A DNA stretch of 51,908 bases. Source: Caldifarciminota bacterium. Its GTDB lineage: Bacteria > Hydrothermota > Hydrothermia > UBA1063 > CAJXJZ01. Below are positions 41,286 to 49,679 of the stretch, in pieces. A program made the position numbers and the translations under genes. The stretch lies in the NCBI GenBank assembly GCA_026986775.1, contig JALSNX010000007.1, forward strand, positions 1 to 51,908, given 5' to 3'. Positions within the stretch are counted from its first letter, which is position 1. Every line of letters begins with the position of its first letter. A model generated the notes under the pieces. That model saw nothing but the letters and a program-made list of their open reading frames with translations. It was not told where the DNA came from and ran no database searches.

Positions 41286-43163
41286 TTATCTATTTATAAG
41301 TTTTATGTTAAGACCACTGGACCTCAAGAAGTAAACACCGGCATTGTTTAAAGGCAATTTCGGGGTGGTGAGGAAACCGTTAAATACCATTCTCCCATCC
41401 CGTGAATAGACCCTTATCTTCTTGTTTCTGAGTTTTGAGAACAGGGATGCAGGAAGGACAGCATTGTTTAATATGGTTGCAGAAGAAAAGTCCCCACTTC
41501 TCTCTGTTTTTTCATTAATCCCGACTTTTTCCCACTTGAGTCCCATTGATACCTTATAAATTGCATGTCCTTCAATGGTAAGATAGGCTACAATCCAGTT
41601 GTTCGGGTTCTGACCATAACTGTATTCTATGTCACCTCCTGTGGGTGCATAGTCAAGTGAATCTACAGCAAGCATAGTATAAGCATCTGTACCCTGAATT
41701 GAGACCAAATTTATGACTTTTGAACCTGATGATTGCAAAAGGAAAAGTGTATCACAGATAACTCCAAGTGTGGCAGGTATTCCTCCGGGAATCTGGGCTA
41801 CAGTAACACTATCAATGAAGGAGATTGAGTCAAGGTTATCAAAATCGTTTTCAACAAGTGTGTATGGTTGAATGAATTCAAGACTCGCAGAATACAGGAT
41901 ATTTGATGCAAATGGCTTATCATCTATAGAGGAGGGTACTCCCACTTCTGTGCCGTCATTATTTGATGGGACAGCCCTTCCTGCGATGAGGTTCCAGTTA
42001 GAGTCGTATTTGAGAACATAAGAGTAATTGGACGCACCACCCTGTTTAAATGCTGTGACCCACCAGTTCCCTGTTTCATAATCATAGGCGAGGTCCCAGA
42101 ATACCAATCGGTTATTATCAAACATTGTGTCAAGTGTAACTACGTGATAGAAATTGCCGGTTCTGGGATTGAATCCCATGATTTCTCCTGAAAGAGAATT
42201 TAAAATATACAGTATACCTCTGTTGTAATCAGCTCCCCACCAGAAAGAGTCAGTTGCAGGTATTTCCCACTTCTCAATAACGCTTCCAAATAGTGGATAG
42301 GAGTAAGCGAAGGAGTAGGCTGTATCGTTTGAAGGGGTCGGGTCACCGGCAAGAGAAGTATATGCGATTACATTGTAAAATGAAGTGTCATCAGGGGCTG
42401 TAAAGTCAGAAAGTGAAACAGTAAGTGTTTCTCCTGCCTGGATATCAAAGTTTACTGAATTATTATAAACAGTACTCCCTGTTGAAGTATCAGTGATTTC
42501 AACCGTTAAAGGTACCCCATTGAGTGCAGAGCTTGAGTTGTTGCAAACAACAACCTCAACAGGTACGGATGATGTACCAATGTAGCCTGCTGGCGAATTA
42601 ATGCTTATTACTTCCACATCATTTGGCACAACCACTTCACCGGATATTTCTACATTATCAACAGCAAAATATCCCCCTCCTCCTGTTGTATCGGTGGAGT
42701 AAACAAAACCCACCTGAAGGCTGTCCATGTTCTGGGCACTGTTGTAAATATCTATGGTTTCTGTTTGCTGAACTATATCGCCACCATAAACCATTAAAGG
42801 ACTCCACGAGCTCCAGCCTGTATTTTGGGAGTAGTATCTTATAATAACTATGCCGGTATCAGGAGTGCTGGGGTCTCCAAGAAAGGCCATTGAGTATATA
42901 AGGTAAAGGGATGTGTGTTCCGTTGTTATATCAATTGAGGGACTTACCAGGGTGTCCTTTGCAAGGGAATCAATGTTATAGTCCAGTAATGCATAATAAT
43001 TTCCGTGATTATCTGGTTCCAGCCATTCGGTTCCGCTTGGTGCAGCAAACCATGTTGAACCTGTAACACCATGATCATATATGGACCATGTTGAAGGTAT
43101 ACTCCCACTTTCAAAGTTTTCACTCATAAAAACAAAAGACACCAATACCATATAAATTAGCAT
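41286..43163 (-). CDS. Large secreted protein with choice-of-anchor, CARDB-like and T9SS-like domains
   Basis: A 625-aa protein with a signal segment. An N-terminal MAM/choice-of-anchor-like jelly roll follows (about 12-175: ENFESGSIPSTW, YFAVDNVEIS), then a CARDB-like Ig domain (about 178-290). A predicted beta-propeller-like region comes next (about 295-545) with repeated strand pairs such as WWVTAFKQGG and WNLIAGRA. The C-terminal tail, about residues 578-625, resembles a type-A sorting domain for type IX secretion: RNKKIRVYSRDGRMVFNGF, then AGVYFLRSSG. SD AAGGAGG precedes the ATG. It is the second gene after a Flp-type pilin and ends at a strong terminator. Confidence 0.8.
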   Translation of the reverse strand: MLIYMVLVSFVFMSENFESGSIPSTWSIYDHGVTGSTWFAAPSGTEWLEPDNHGNYYALLDYNIDSLAKDTLVSPSIDITTEHTSLYLIYSMAFLGDPSTPDTGIVIIRYYSQNTGWSSWSPLMVYGGDIVQQTETIDIYNSAQNMDSLQVGFVYSTDTTGGGGYFAVDNVEISGEVVVPNDVEVISINSPAGYIGTSSVPVEVVVCNNSSSALNGVPLTVEITDTSTGSTVYNNSVNFDIQAGETLTVSLSDFTAPDDTSFYNVIAYTSLAGDPTPSNDTAYSFAYSYPLFGSVIEKWEIPATDSFWWGADYNRGILYILNSLSGEIMGFNPRTGNFYHVVTLDTMFDNNRLVFWDLAYDYETGNWWVTAFKQGGASNYSYVLKYDSNWNLIAGRAVPSNNDGTEVGVPSSIDDKPFASNILYSASLEFIQPYTLVENDFDNLDSISFIDSVTVAQIPGGIPATLGVICDTLFLLQSSGSKVINLVSIQGTDAYTMLAVDSLDYAPTGGDIEYSYGQNPNNWIVAYLTIEGHAIYKVSMGLKWEKVGINEKTERSGDFSSATILNNAVLPASLFSKLRNKKIRVYSRDGRMVFNGFLTTPKLPLNNAGVYFLRSSGLNIKLINR

Positions 43164-43189
43164 GGAAAAACCTCCTTTTGAAAGTATCT

Positions 43190-43390
43190 TTACGGATTAT
43201 TCTGTGGTTGTACGTACATTCTAAGATACATTGTCATCAGGTTAATTATTCTTTTTACTTCAAACCCCAATTTCTGAAAGGCTATAAACGCAACAAGTGC
43301 AATAAGGCCAACAATCATTGCGTATTCAACTGCAGTTGCTGCTTCTTCCCTGATCAAAAGATTCTTCAATAATACGTTTAACTTTTTCAT
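43190..43390 (-). CDS. Flp/Tad-type class IVb pilin
   Basis: A 66-aa prepilin with a basic 17-residue leader and the Flp core AATAVEYAMIVGLIALVAF, with Glu22 at the +5 position and adjacent Tyr23. By the Flp rule the cut falls between Ala17 and Ala18, so the -1 residue is Ala rather than the usual Gly. SD AGGAGG precedes the ATG. No tad/rcp assembly genes (prepilin peptidase, TadA ATPase, RcpA secretin) are in the window. It is co-transcribed with the 41286-43163 secreted protein. Confidence 0.9.
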   Translation of the reverse strand: MKKLNVLLKNLLIREEAATAVEYAMIVGLIALVAFIAFQKLGFEVKRIINLMTMYLRMYVQPQNNP

Positions 43391-43412
43391 AGGTCCTCCT
43401 TTGTTTGTTATA

Positions 43413-43441
43413 TTTATAAACCAATGAATTCAAATTGTCAA
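43413..43441 (-). promoter_or_regulatory. Sigma70 promoter of the Flp pilin gene
   Basis: On the minus strand TTGACA (43441-43436) and TATAAA (43418-43413) are separated by exactly 17 nt. The predicted start is near 43406, giving a leader of about 16 nt that holds the SD. Confidence 0.8.
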
Positions 43442-43442
43442 G

Positions 43443-44531
43443 TCAGTTGATAAGCCTTACAAAAATCCCAATAAAATCGCCGTTTTCTGATTTCAGTTTT
43501 CTCAAAACGAGGTTTCTGAATAACAGAATTTCGACACTGTAGTAAAGGTATTTCATGTTTTTAAACTTCAAAAGCAGAGAGAGCTGAAGCTCTCCATTGT
43601 AAAAGGATTGTTCTGAGGATAAAATTAGAGAGGCATGTGAGGTGTTTTGTGAGTTTGAAAGTATGAAACCACCATTTAACAAGGGAGAGGGTTCTAAAAG
43701 GAACGCAAGACCATAGGTTGTATCATTCATTCCTGAGTTTATCCAGATGGCGGTGTACAGACCATCCGGTGTAAGTGTTAAAATTCCGCGGTTATTTATA
43801 CGTGTTGTGTCATAGTTTATGTCATACTTTAAATCTCTTTCAATGTATAGATTCAGGAATGAATGTCTAAACCATGCATTATAGAAAGGTTTTACAGGGT
43901 CAGTTATGGAGATGTATATATTTGCTAAAATCCTTTTATACTTCAGGATTCCTGTAATGCCGTAGTAAGCATCCGGGTTTTGCCAGTAGAAGGCGCCTAT
44001 TTTGAGAGTACTTTTTCCATACAATGCCCTGTTTTTAGATAGTTTCAGCCTGTTTTTCAGGACATTCTCTGTCTCAAACAATAGCCTGGATGAAGAAAGA
44101 GTTGTTGAGTTTAAATAATAATCTGTGCTTGTTCTTAAAAGAAATGTCTGGGCCTTTAAAGATTTATAAGAAAATGCATACGTGGCAGCATAATGTGTGT
44201 TATAAGTGTTATTTCCATAAGATGATGCTTCTATCATTATTTTATGTGATGTGTTCACTAAAGGGGTTACAAAACTGATTGTTATCAGGTTTGATGAGTC
44301 CCTTTGCTTCAGTGAAGATGCATCTAAAACAGGCACTTTTGTAATCATGGATGAGTCGTTTAAAGTCCATATTCCCCTTAAAATGTCAGGTTTAAAGAGG
44401 AGAGAATAGGAGAGGTTATCCTCTAAAATAAAGGAATGAAATGTGTTACTTTCAAAATATGGAAGATAAAGGGTTATATTTTTTCCCGTAATGCCGTAAA
44501 AAAAAGAAACCAGAATTAGAGATAACCACAT
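43443..44531 (-). CDS. Hypothetical outer-membrane beta-barrel-like protein
   Basis: A 362-aa protein with an N-terminal signal-like segment (about 1-14). The body is rich in Tyr, Ser, Asn and Leu, with alternating polar and apolar residues characteristic of transmembrane beta strands (for example YGLAFLLEPSPLLNGGFILS and SHASLILSSEQSFYNGELQL). I do not recognise a family. The gene overlaps pyrF by 16 nt and is the last of the long minus-strand operon. Its stop precedes the promoter of the pilin gene immediately. Confidence 0.65.
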   Translation of the reverse strand: MWLSLILVSFFYGITGKNITLYLPYFESNTFHSFILEDNLSYSLLFKPDILRGIWTLNDSSMITKVPVLDASSLKQRDSSNLITISFVTPLVNTSHKIMIEASSYGNNTYNTHYAATYAFSYKSLKAQTFLLRTSTDYYLNSTTLSSSRLLFETENVLKNRLKLSKNRALYGKSTLKIGAFYWQNPDAYYGITGILKYKRILANIYISITDPVKPFYNAWFRHSFLNLYIERDLKYDINYDTTRINNRGILTLTPDGLYTAIWINSGMNDTTYGLAFLLEPSPLLNGGFILSNSQNTSHASLILSSEQSFYNGELQLSLLLKFKNMKYLYYSVEILLFRNLVLRKLKSENGDFIGIFVRLIN

Positions 44532-45202
44532 TGTTCTATCTCTTCAAGGTACTGTTTCATCCTGTCGGTTATGTTAGCATGATGTGTTATATCCCTTCCC
44601 ACAACTATATAGTCTGCGCCATTTTGAAGGGCTTTGCATGGGGTTGACACTCGTGATTGGTCGGATTTATTGCCATTAAGTCTGATACCCGGTACTACAG
44701 TTCTAAGTCGTGGAAATAAGGTTTTTATTTTTTTACTTTCGTGACCTGAACAGACAATGCCAAAGAAACCTGTTCTGTGAGCAATATCTGCGAGTTTAAT
44801 CACGCTCTCATTTAAAGATACGCCGTAAATTGATTCAAATTCTGAAGGAGCAATACTCGTAAGAATTGTAACTCCAAGAAGTTTTATGGCAGAGGAATAG
44901 CCTGTGACAGTTCTGGCGAGTGTCAGTCCACCCTGTAGATGGATTGTTAGAAATTCTATGTCAAGCTCCACAATGTTCTGTATAGTCTGGTCAATAACAG
45001 AGGGAATATCATGAAGCTTAAGATCAAGAAATATCCTGGCATCGTATTTTTTTGCCTCTTCCACTATAGATTTGCCGTATCTTACAAAAAGTGGAAGACC
45101 AATTTTAAACCTGTCAACAAACGGCCTGAGTTTTTCAACTACCTTCAGTGCTTTTGATTTCTCAGTAAAGTTAAGCGCTATGATTACTGGATTTTCTGCC
45201 AT
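44516..45202 (-). CDS. pyrF: Orotidine 5'-phosphate decarboxylase
   Basis: A 228-aa TIM barrel enzyme that makes UMP in pyrimidine synthesis. Motifs: ALNFTEKSKAL at the N-terminus, FKIGLPLFV, the catalytic DLKLHDIP and, near the end, VVPGIRLNG and ADYIVVGRDIT. The ATG at 45202 with GGAGGT 8 nt upstream was preferred to a TTG at 45208. It overlaps the 3' end of the yihY-family gene by 32 nt. No other pyrimidine genes are nearby. Confidence 0.95.
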   Translation of the reverse strand: MAENPVIIALNFTEKSKALKVVEKLRPFVDRFKIGLPLFVRYGKSIVEEAKKYDARIFLDLKLHDIPSVIDQTIQNIVELDIEFLTIHLQGGLTLARTVTGYSSAIKLLGVTILTSIAPSEFESIYGVSLNESVIKLADIAHRTGFFGIVCSGHESKKIKTLFPRLRTVVPGIRLNGNKSDQSRVSTPCKALQNGADYIVVGRDITHHANITDRMKQYLEEIEQCGYL

Positions 45203-46352
45203 TCTCAAGGACCTCCATAATTGTCCTGTTTATTTCTCTGTTGTTCAGAGTATTAATTACAGGTTCTAAAATAGCTGAAATTTCAGAAGTGTGTGGTACA
45301 TGAAATTTTAACATTCCAAGTTTTAAGAGGAGTTTTTTCAGCGTTATTTTTTTCGGGCTTATGGTTGGAATGACTTTTCTGCTATTGATAAAAGTAATAA
45401 GTCCTGCGTCATAAAGTTTATTGAGAATGTATATTATGACAGGTTTTTTTAGCCCGGTTTCTTTGGAGAGTGCATCCATGGATACAGCTCCTTCCTTTGT
45501 GTAATAACGGAAAAGGGTAATCATTATTGCTAAAGATATGGCATCTTCGTTTACTATAGCTCCAAACCCTTCAAGCACATGTACGAGCTCTGCTCCTGTG
45601 AGCGCAATAAGCCAGGAGAGATATATCCAGATTAAAAACATGGGAAGAACACTTATGGCTCCATATATATAAGGCACAAGACTGAAATGCTCTACGTAAT
45701 AGTCAAACAAATACTTGGAGAGTTCCCAGAAGAATCCAGAGGTTGCTGCAGCTATAATGGCATTTTTTATGGAAAATGGGAAACTCGGAAGTACATAGTA
45801 AAGTATAAAGAATGCTATACTGGTAAGCAGCCAAGGAAGGGCTATTTTGAAAAAGCTTGTAAATAGTATGTTGGTCAGAAGTTCCTGGCCCATAGAAGTC
45901 TGTCTCACACGTGAGGATAGATAGAGTGATAAAGCTATAAACAGTGGAGCAAGTGTAATAAATGCCCAGTAAGATACGTATTTTAAATATCGGGAACCCC
46001 GTCTTTTAACACGCCATATTTCATGGAGTGTATTATCCACAGTCTCAAGAAGCAAAACAGAGAATACAACAACTCCTATAATCCCTATAATTCCCATGGA
46101 CCTTGATTTGTTAATTAAAGAGTCTATAAGGGACTGGATTCTTAATACATATTGAGGCATAAAGAGCTTGAGTAGCAGAGCGTTAATATCCTTTTCAAAC
46201 TCCTTAAACTGTCCAAACCTTGAGTAAAGAGAGAATATAACCGTTAAAAGAGGAATAAGGGAGAGAACAAATGTATAGCTTAAAGCGCTTGCCTTTATAA
46301 ATACTTTATCTTCTTCTAATTTGTGCCAGAATCTCCTTATAAAGTCTGTCAA
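45171..46352 (-). CDS. YihY/BrkB family inner-membrane protein with winged-helix-like tail
   Basis: A 393-aa protein with six predicted helices (about 20-270) bearing the YihY/UPF0761 features: KASALSYTFVLSLIPLLTV, then SGFFWELSKYLFDYYV, then YGAISVLPMFLIWIYLSWL. The C-terminal about 110 residues contain a DALSKETGLKKPVIIYILNKL helix-turn-helix-like segment, found in many members of this family. Its start overlaps the UgpC-like gene by 4 nt. The name 'ribonuclease BN' given to relatives is historical and not supported. Confidence 0.88.
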   Translation of the reverse strand: MTDFIRRFWHKLEEDKVFIKASALSYTFVLSLIPLLTVIFSLYSRFGQFKEFEKDINALLLKLFMPQYVLRIQSLIDSLINKSRSMGIIGIIGVVVFSVLLLETVDNTLHEIWRVKRRGSRYLKYVSYWAFITLAPLFIALSLYLSSRVRQTSMGQELLTNILFTSFFKIALPWLLTSIAFFILYYVLPSFPFSIKNAIIAAATSGFFWELSKYLFDYYVEHFSLVPYIYGAISVLPMFLIWIYLSWLIALTGAELVHVLEGFGAIVNEDAISLAIMITLFRYYTKEGAVSMDALSKETGLKKPVIIYILNKLYDAGLITFINSRKVIPTISPKKITLKKLLLKLGMLKFHVPHTSEISAILEPVINTLNNREINRTIMEVLENGRKSSNHSA

Positions 46353-47434
46353 ATTGTTAGATTCTTTCCTCTTTCAGCATCAAAAATGTGTATTTTTTCA
46401 AGGTTCAGCTTTACAGCTATCTTTGACCCACTGGCTGGAGGTTCTATTGGTTCCATCCTTACTATGAACTTAAAGTGTTCGGTTGATAGGTAAAGGAGTA
46501 TTTCATTGCCGAGGGTTTCATGGAAATCAACAGTGGCTATTATCTCACCCACACTCTGAACCCGCATATTTTCGGGTCTTATGCCAAGAATAACACTGTG
46601 CGTATCTTTTAGTTTAAGTAGATGGGCTTTATTTTCCGGAATGGCTACCTTGAAGTCTTCAGATTTGAAATATAATGCTCCATTTTCCTCCACCAATGTG
46701 CCTTCAAAAAAGTTCATGGGAGGTGACCCGATGAATCCTGCAACAAATCTGTTTGCTGGTTTGTGGTACATTGTGAGCGGGTCAGCGATTTGCTGAATTT
46801 CTCCTTTGTTTATCAGCACGATTTTATTGGCAAGGGTCATGGCTTCTACCTGATCATGTGTAACATAGATTGATGTTGCATGTAGCTCCTTGTGTAATCG
46901 TGAGAGTTCAGCTCTCATTTTTACTCTCATTTTTGCATCCAGATTGGAAAGGGGTTCATCAAAAAGAAACACCTTGGGTTCCCTCACAATAGCTCTTCCA
47001 AGTGCCACTCTCTGCCTCTGTCCACCAGAAAGCTCCTTTGGCTTTCTGTCTAAAAGAGCTTCTATTCCCAGCATTTTTGCAGCCTTCAGGACCCTTTGAT
47101 GTATTTCGTGTTTTGGTATTTTTCTCATTTTGAGGCCGAAGGCCATGTTGTCATAAACATTCATGTGGGGATAGAGTGCGTAGTTCTGGAATACCATTGC
47201 GATGTCACGGTCTTTTGGCGGGACGTTGTTCACCTTTTTGTCGCCTATGTATATATCTCCAGAGGTGATGGTTTCAAGACCAGCAATTAACCGCAGTGTT
47301 GTGGTTTTACCGCATCCAGATGGTCCAAGTATAACGCAGAATTCTCCATCTTTTACCGTAAAAGTGGCATTCTTAACACCAACAACTCCTTTATCGTATA
47401 TTTTCGTAACTTCAATCAGTCTTACTTCTGCCAT
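46349..47434 (-). CDS. UgpC/MsmK-type ABC transporter ATPase
   Basis: A 361-aa ATPase of the carbohydrate-importer subfamily. The first about 235 residues hold Walker A GPSGCGKTTT, the Q-loop QNYALYPHMNV, signature LSGGQRQRVALGRA, Walker B VFLFDEPLSNLD and H-loop THDQVEA. The C-terminal OB-type regulatory domain includes GIRPENM. The ATG at 47434 has SD GGAGGA, and the gene overlaps accD by 23 nt. No permease or binding-protein genes are adjacent, so it probably serves several sugar importers encoded elsewhere, as MsmK does. Confidence 0.92.
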   Translation of the reverse strand: MAEVRLIEVTKIYDKGVVGVKNATFTVKDGEFCVILGPSGCGKTTTLRLIAGLETITSGDIYIGDKKVNNVPPKDRDIAMVFQNYALYPHMNVYDNMAFGLKMRKIPKHEIHQRVLKAAKMLGIEALLDRKPKELSGGQRQRVALGRAIVREPKVFLFDEPLSNLDAKMRVKMRAELSRLHKELHATSIYVTHDQVEAMTLANKIVLINKGEIQQIADPLTMYHKPANRFVAGFIGSPPMNFFEGTLVEENGALYFKSEDFKVAIPENKAHLLKLKDTHSVILGIRPENMRVQSVGEIIATVDFHETLGNEILLYLSTEHFKFIVRMEPIEPPASGSKIAVKLNLEKIHIFDAERGKNLTI

Positions 47435-48275
47435 TTTCTCCTCCAAGATGCTTTAAATAGAAGGTTAACTTTTCTTTCAGTTCTTTTCTGGAAACGACAT
47501 CATCAACGAATCCTTTTTCCAGAAGGAATTCTGAAGTCTGGAATCCTTCTGGAAGTTTTTGCCTAATCGTCTGCTCAATTACTCTGGGCCCTGCAAATCC
47601 GAGGAGAGCTCCTGGTTCCGCAAGTATAATATCACCAAGGGAAGCAAAAGACGCCATAACTCCGCCCATGGTTGGATGAGCAACCACAGAAATAAATGGT
47701 ATATTGGCTTCATTTAATTCAACAACGCCAACCACAGTCTTTGCCATTTGCATTAAAGAGAATATGCCTTCGTGCATTCTTGCCCCTCCACCGGATGTGG
47801 TAAGAGAAATAAATGGTAAGTTTTCTGAAATAGCCTTTCTTGTCCCTCTAAGGAATATTTCACCGTACACGGACCCCATGCTTCCGCCCAGAAATTTAAA
47901 GTCTGTCACAAAGAATACCACCTTTATACCGTTTATGTGTCCTGTACCGCATAGGGCTGCATCGTTTAATTCAAGTTTTTTATAGTAACCTTCAAGTTTC
48001 TTCGCATAACCGGGAAATTTTAAAGGGTCATTGGCATAAATATTCTGTCCGATTCTCTCTTCAAAGTCGCCTTCATCCAGTATGTACTCCACATATTTTC
48101 TGGCAGGTATTCGAAAGTGATATCCACATTCAGGACATACCCATAATTCTCTTTCAAGTTGCTTTTTGTAGTATAGGGCTCCGCATTTCTCACACTTGGC
48201 AAATAATTCTTCTTTAATTTCTTTCCTGTCTTTTCCTGAGGGAAGTTGCTTCTTCTTTTTAAAGAATGGAATCAC
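47412..48275 (-). CDS. accD: Acetyl-CoA carboxylase carboxyltransferase beta subunit
   Basis: A 287-aa protein with an N-terminal four-cysteine zinc ribbon (Cys28, Cys31, Cys47, Cys50) and a crotonase-type carboxyltransferase domain (SGGGARMHEGIFSLMQMAKT, PTMGGVMASFASLGDIILAEP, GFAGPRVIEQTI). It transfers CO2 from biotin to acetyl-CoA with AccA. The accA gene is not in the window, and the biotin carrier is 40 kb away at 6938-7414. It overlaps the small membrane protein gene by 4 nt and the ATPase gene by 23 nt. Confidence 0.96.
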   Translation of the reverse strand: MIPFFKKKKQLPSGKDRKEIKEELFAKCEKCGALYYKKQLERELWVCPECGYHFRIPARKYVEYILDEGDFEERIGQNIYANDPLKFPGYAKKLEGYYKKLELNDAALCGTGHINGIKVVFFVTDFKFLGGSMGSVYGEIFLRGTRKAISENLPFISLTTSGGGARMHEGIFSLMQMAKTVVGVVELNEANIPFISVVAHPTMGGVMASFASLGDIILAEPGALLGFAGPRVIEQTIRQKLPEGFQTSEFLLEKGFVDDVVSRKELKEKLTFYLKHLGGENGRSKTD

Positions 48276-48478
48276 GGTTTTCTTTCCTTTTTAATACGTT
48301 CTTCCAGTCTATCCAGCTTATTTTCAAGCCTTTTGAGTTTTTCTTCTATGGTTCTTTTCCGGACCCCTATTTTCTTTTGCATCTCCTCTCCACTCCAGGG
48401 TGCAAAAACTGTTCCAAGGATAAAACCAGCCGAAATGCCCAGTATTCCTGCTATAAGAACCTTCTCACTCTTATTCAT
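48272..48478 (-). CDS. Small YtxH-like membrane protein with coiled-coil tail
   Basis: A 68-aa protein. One membrane helix (about 5-24) containing GISAGFILGTVFAPWSGEEM resembles the YtxH family, and a charged heptad-like tail follows (LKRLENKLDRLEERIKK). The ATG at 48478 was chosen because the GGGGGA overlapping the sucC stop serves as SD; the longer frame from 48496 starts inside sucC. The function is unknown. YtxH-type proteins are stress-linked in Gram-positives. Confidence 0.75.
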   Translation of the reverse strand: MNKSEKVLIAGILGISAGFILGTVFAPWSGEEMQKKIGVRKRTIEEKLKRLENKLDRLEERIKKERKP

Positions 48479-48479
48479 C

Positions 48480-49622
48480 TCATCCCCCGCCTGCAAGCTT
48501 TATGGCAAGCTGTGCTCCTTCTCTCATGGTGCTGGCAGTATGGATGGGAAGACCTGATTCTTTGAGCATTTTTCTGCCAATTTCTTCATTTGTACCGGTA
48601 AGTCTTACAACCACCGGAACTTTTATATCAAGTTCCTTAAAGGCCGAAATAAGTCCCGTGGCTATATCGTCGCATCTTGTTATGCCTCCGAAAATGTTAA
48701 CGTATATGGATTTCACATTTTTATCAGAGAGTATTATATTCATCGCATTTTTCATTTTTTCTGGATTGGAGCTTCCTCCGACATCAAGAAAGTTTGCAGG
48801 TTCTCCACCGTACTTTTTGATTATGTCCATTGTTGCCATGGCCAGACCTGCACCGTTTACTGCACAGCCTATATTACCATCAAGCTTTACGAATGATAGT
48901 CCTTTTTCTTTAGCCTCTATCTCATAAGGGTCCTCGTAATCCAGGTCTCTGTAGTTTGTAAGTTCAGGCTTTTTGAAGAGTGCATTATCATCCAATATAA
49001 TTTTTGCATCAAGAGCAAGGAGATTCCCATCGGTTTCTATTACGAGGGGGTTTATTTCTACCAGCTGTGCATTGAGTCCCACGAAAGCATTGTACATTTT
49101 GTAAAGGCACGTGGCAACCTTAAGGGCCTCTTTATTGTCAAGCCCCAATCTGAAAGCCACTTCTCTGGCCTGAAAAGGAAAAAGTCCGTAAGCTGGGTCA
49201 ATATAGAGCTTTATTATGGCGTCTGGATTTGTACGTGCCACTTCCTCTATTTCAACACCACCCTCGGCAGATACCATGAGTACTGCTTTTTCGTTTTTCC
49301 TGTCCAGGAATATCCCCGCGTAAATCTCTTTTGTGAAATCTGCAATTTCAACAACATAAACTTTCTTCACCTCAATGCCCTTTATCTTCATGCCCAGAAT
49401 GGCTCTGGCCTTTTCGTACGCCTCTTCTGGAGAGTTTGCCAGTTTTATTCCACCAGCCTTTCCCCTTCCTCCCACTGGTACCTGGGCCTTTATGACGCAT
49501 CTTCCTCCAAGCTCCTCACAAATACTCCGGGCTTCTTCTGGTGTTGTGGCGAGTTTACCTTTCTTTATAGGGAGACCATATTCCTTTAAGAGTTCTTTAG
49601 CAGCGTACTCCAGTACCTTCAT
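48480..49622 (-). CDS. sucC: Succinyl-CoA synthetase beta subunit
   Basis: A 380-aa ATP-grasp protein: N-terminal grasp domain (about 1-235: KAQVPVGGRGKAGG, LVEINPLV, LDAKIILDDNA) and C-terminal ligase domain (VKLDGNIGCAVNGAGLAMAT, FLDVGGSS, NIFGGITRCDDIA, VRLTGTNEEIG). It forms succinyl-CoA or ATP/GTP in the TCA cycle. A good SD (AAAGGAGG) precedes the start. The alpha-subunit gene sucD, usually next, is absent; the following gene is a small membrane protein. Confidence 0.95.
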   Translation of the reverse strand: MKVLEYAAKELLKEYGLPIKKGKLATTPEEARSICEELGGRCVIKAQVPVGGRGKAGGIKLANSPEEAYEKARAILGMKIKGIEVKKVYVVEIADFTKEIYAGIFLDRKNEKAVLMVSAEGGVEIEEVARTNPDAIIKLYIDPAYGLFPFQAREVAFRLGLDNKEALKVATCLYKMYNAFVGLNAQLVEINPLVIETDGNLLALDAKIILDDNALFKKPELTNYRDLDYEDPYEIEAKEKGLSFVKLDGNIGCAVNGAGLAMATMDIIKKYGGEPANFLDVGGSSNPEKMKNAMNIILSDKNVKSIYVNIFGGITRCDDIATGLISAFKELDIKVPVVVRLTGTNEEIGRKMLKESGLPIHTASTMREGAQLAIKLAGGG

Positions 49623-49650
49623 GTTTCCTCCTTTAGGTTGGTGCAGGTTA

Positions 49651-49679
49651 ATTATAACTCAAAATTAACGTGAAGTAAA
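49651..49679 (-). promoter_or_regulatory. Possible internal promoter ahead of sucC
   Basis: On the minus strand TATAAT (49656-49651) lies 17 nt after TTTACT (49679-49674). The -35 is weak. It would add sucC transcription to read-through from fmt. Confidence 0.45.
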
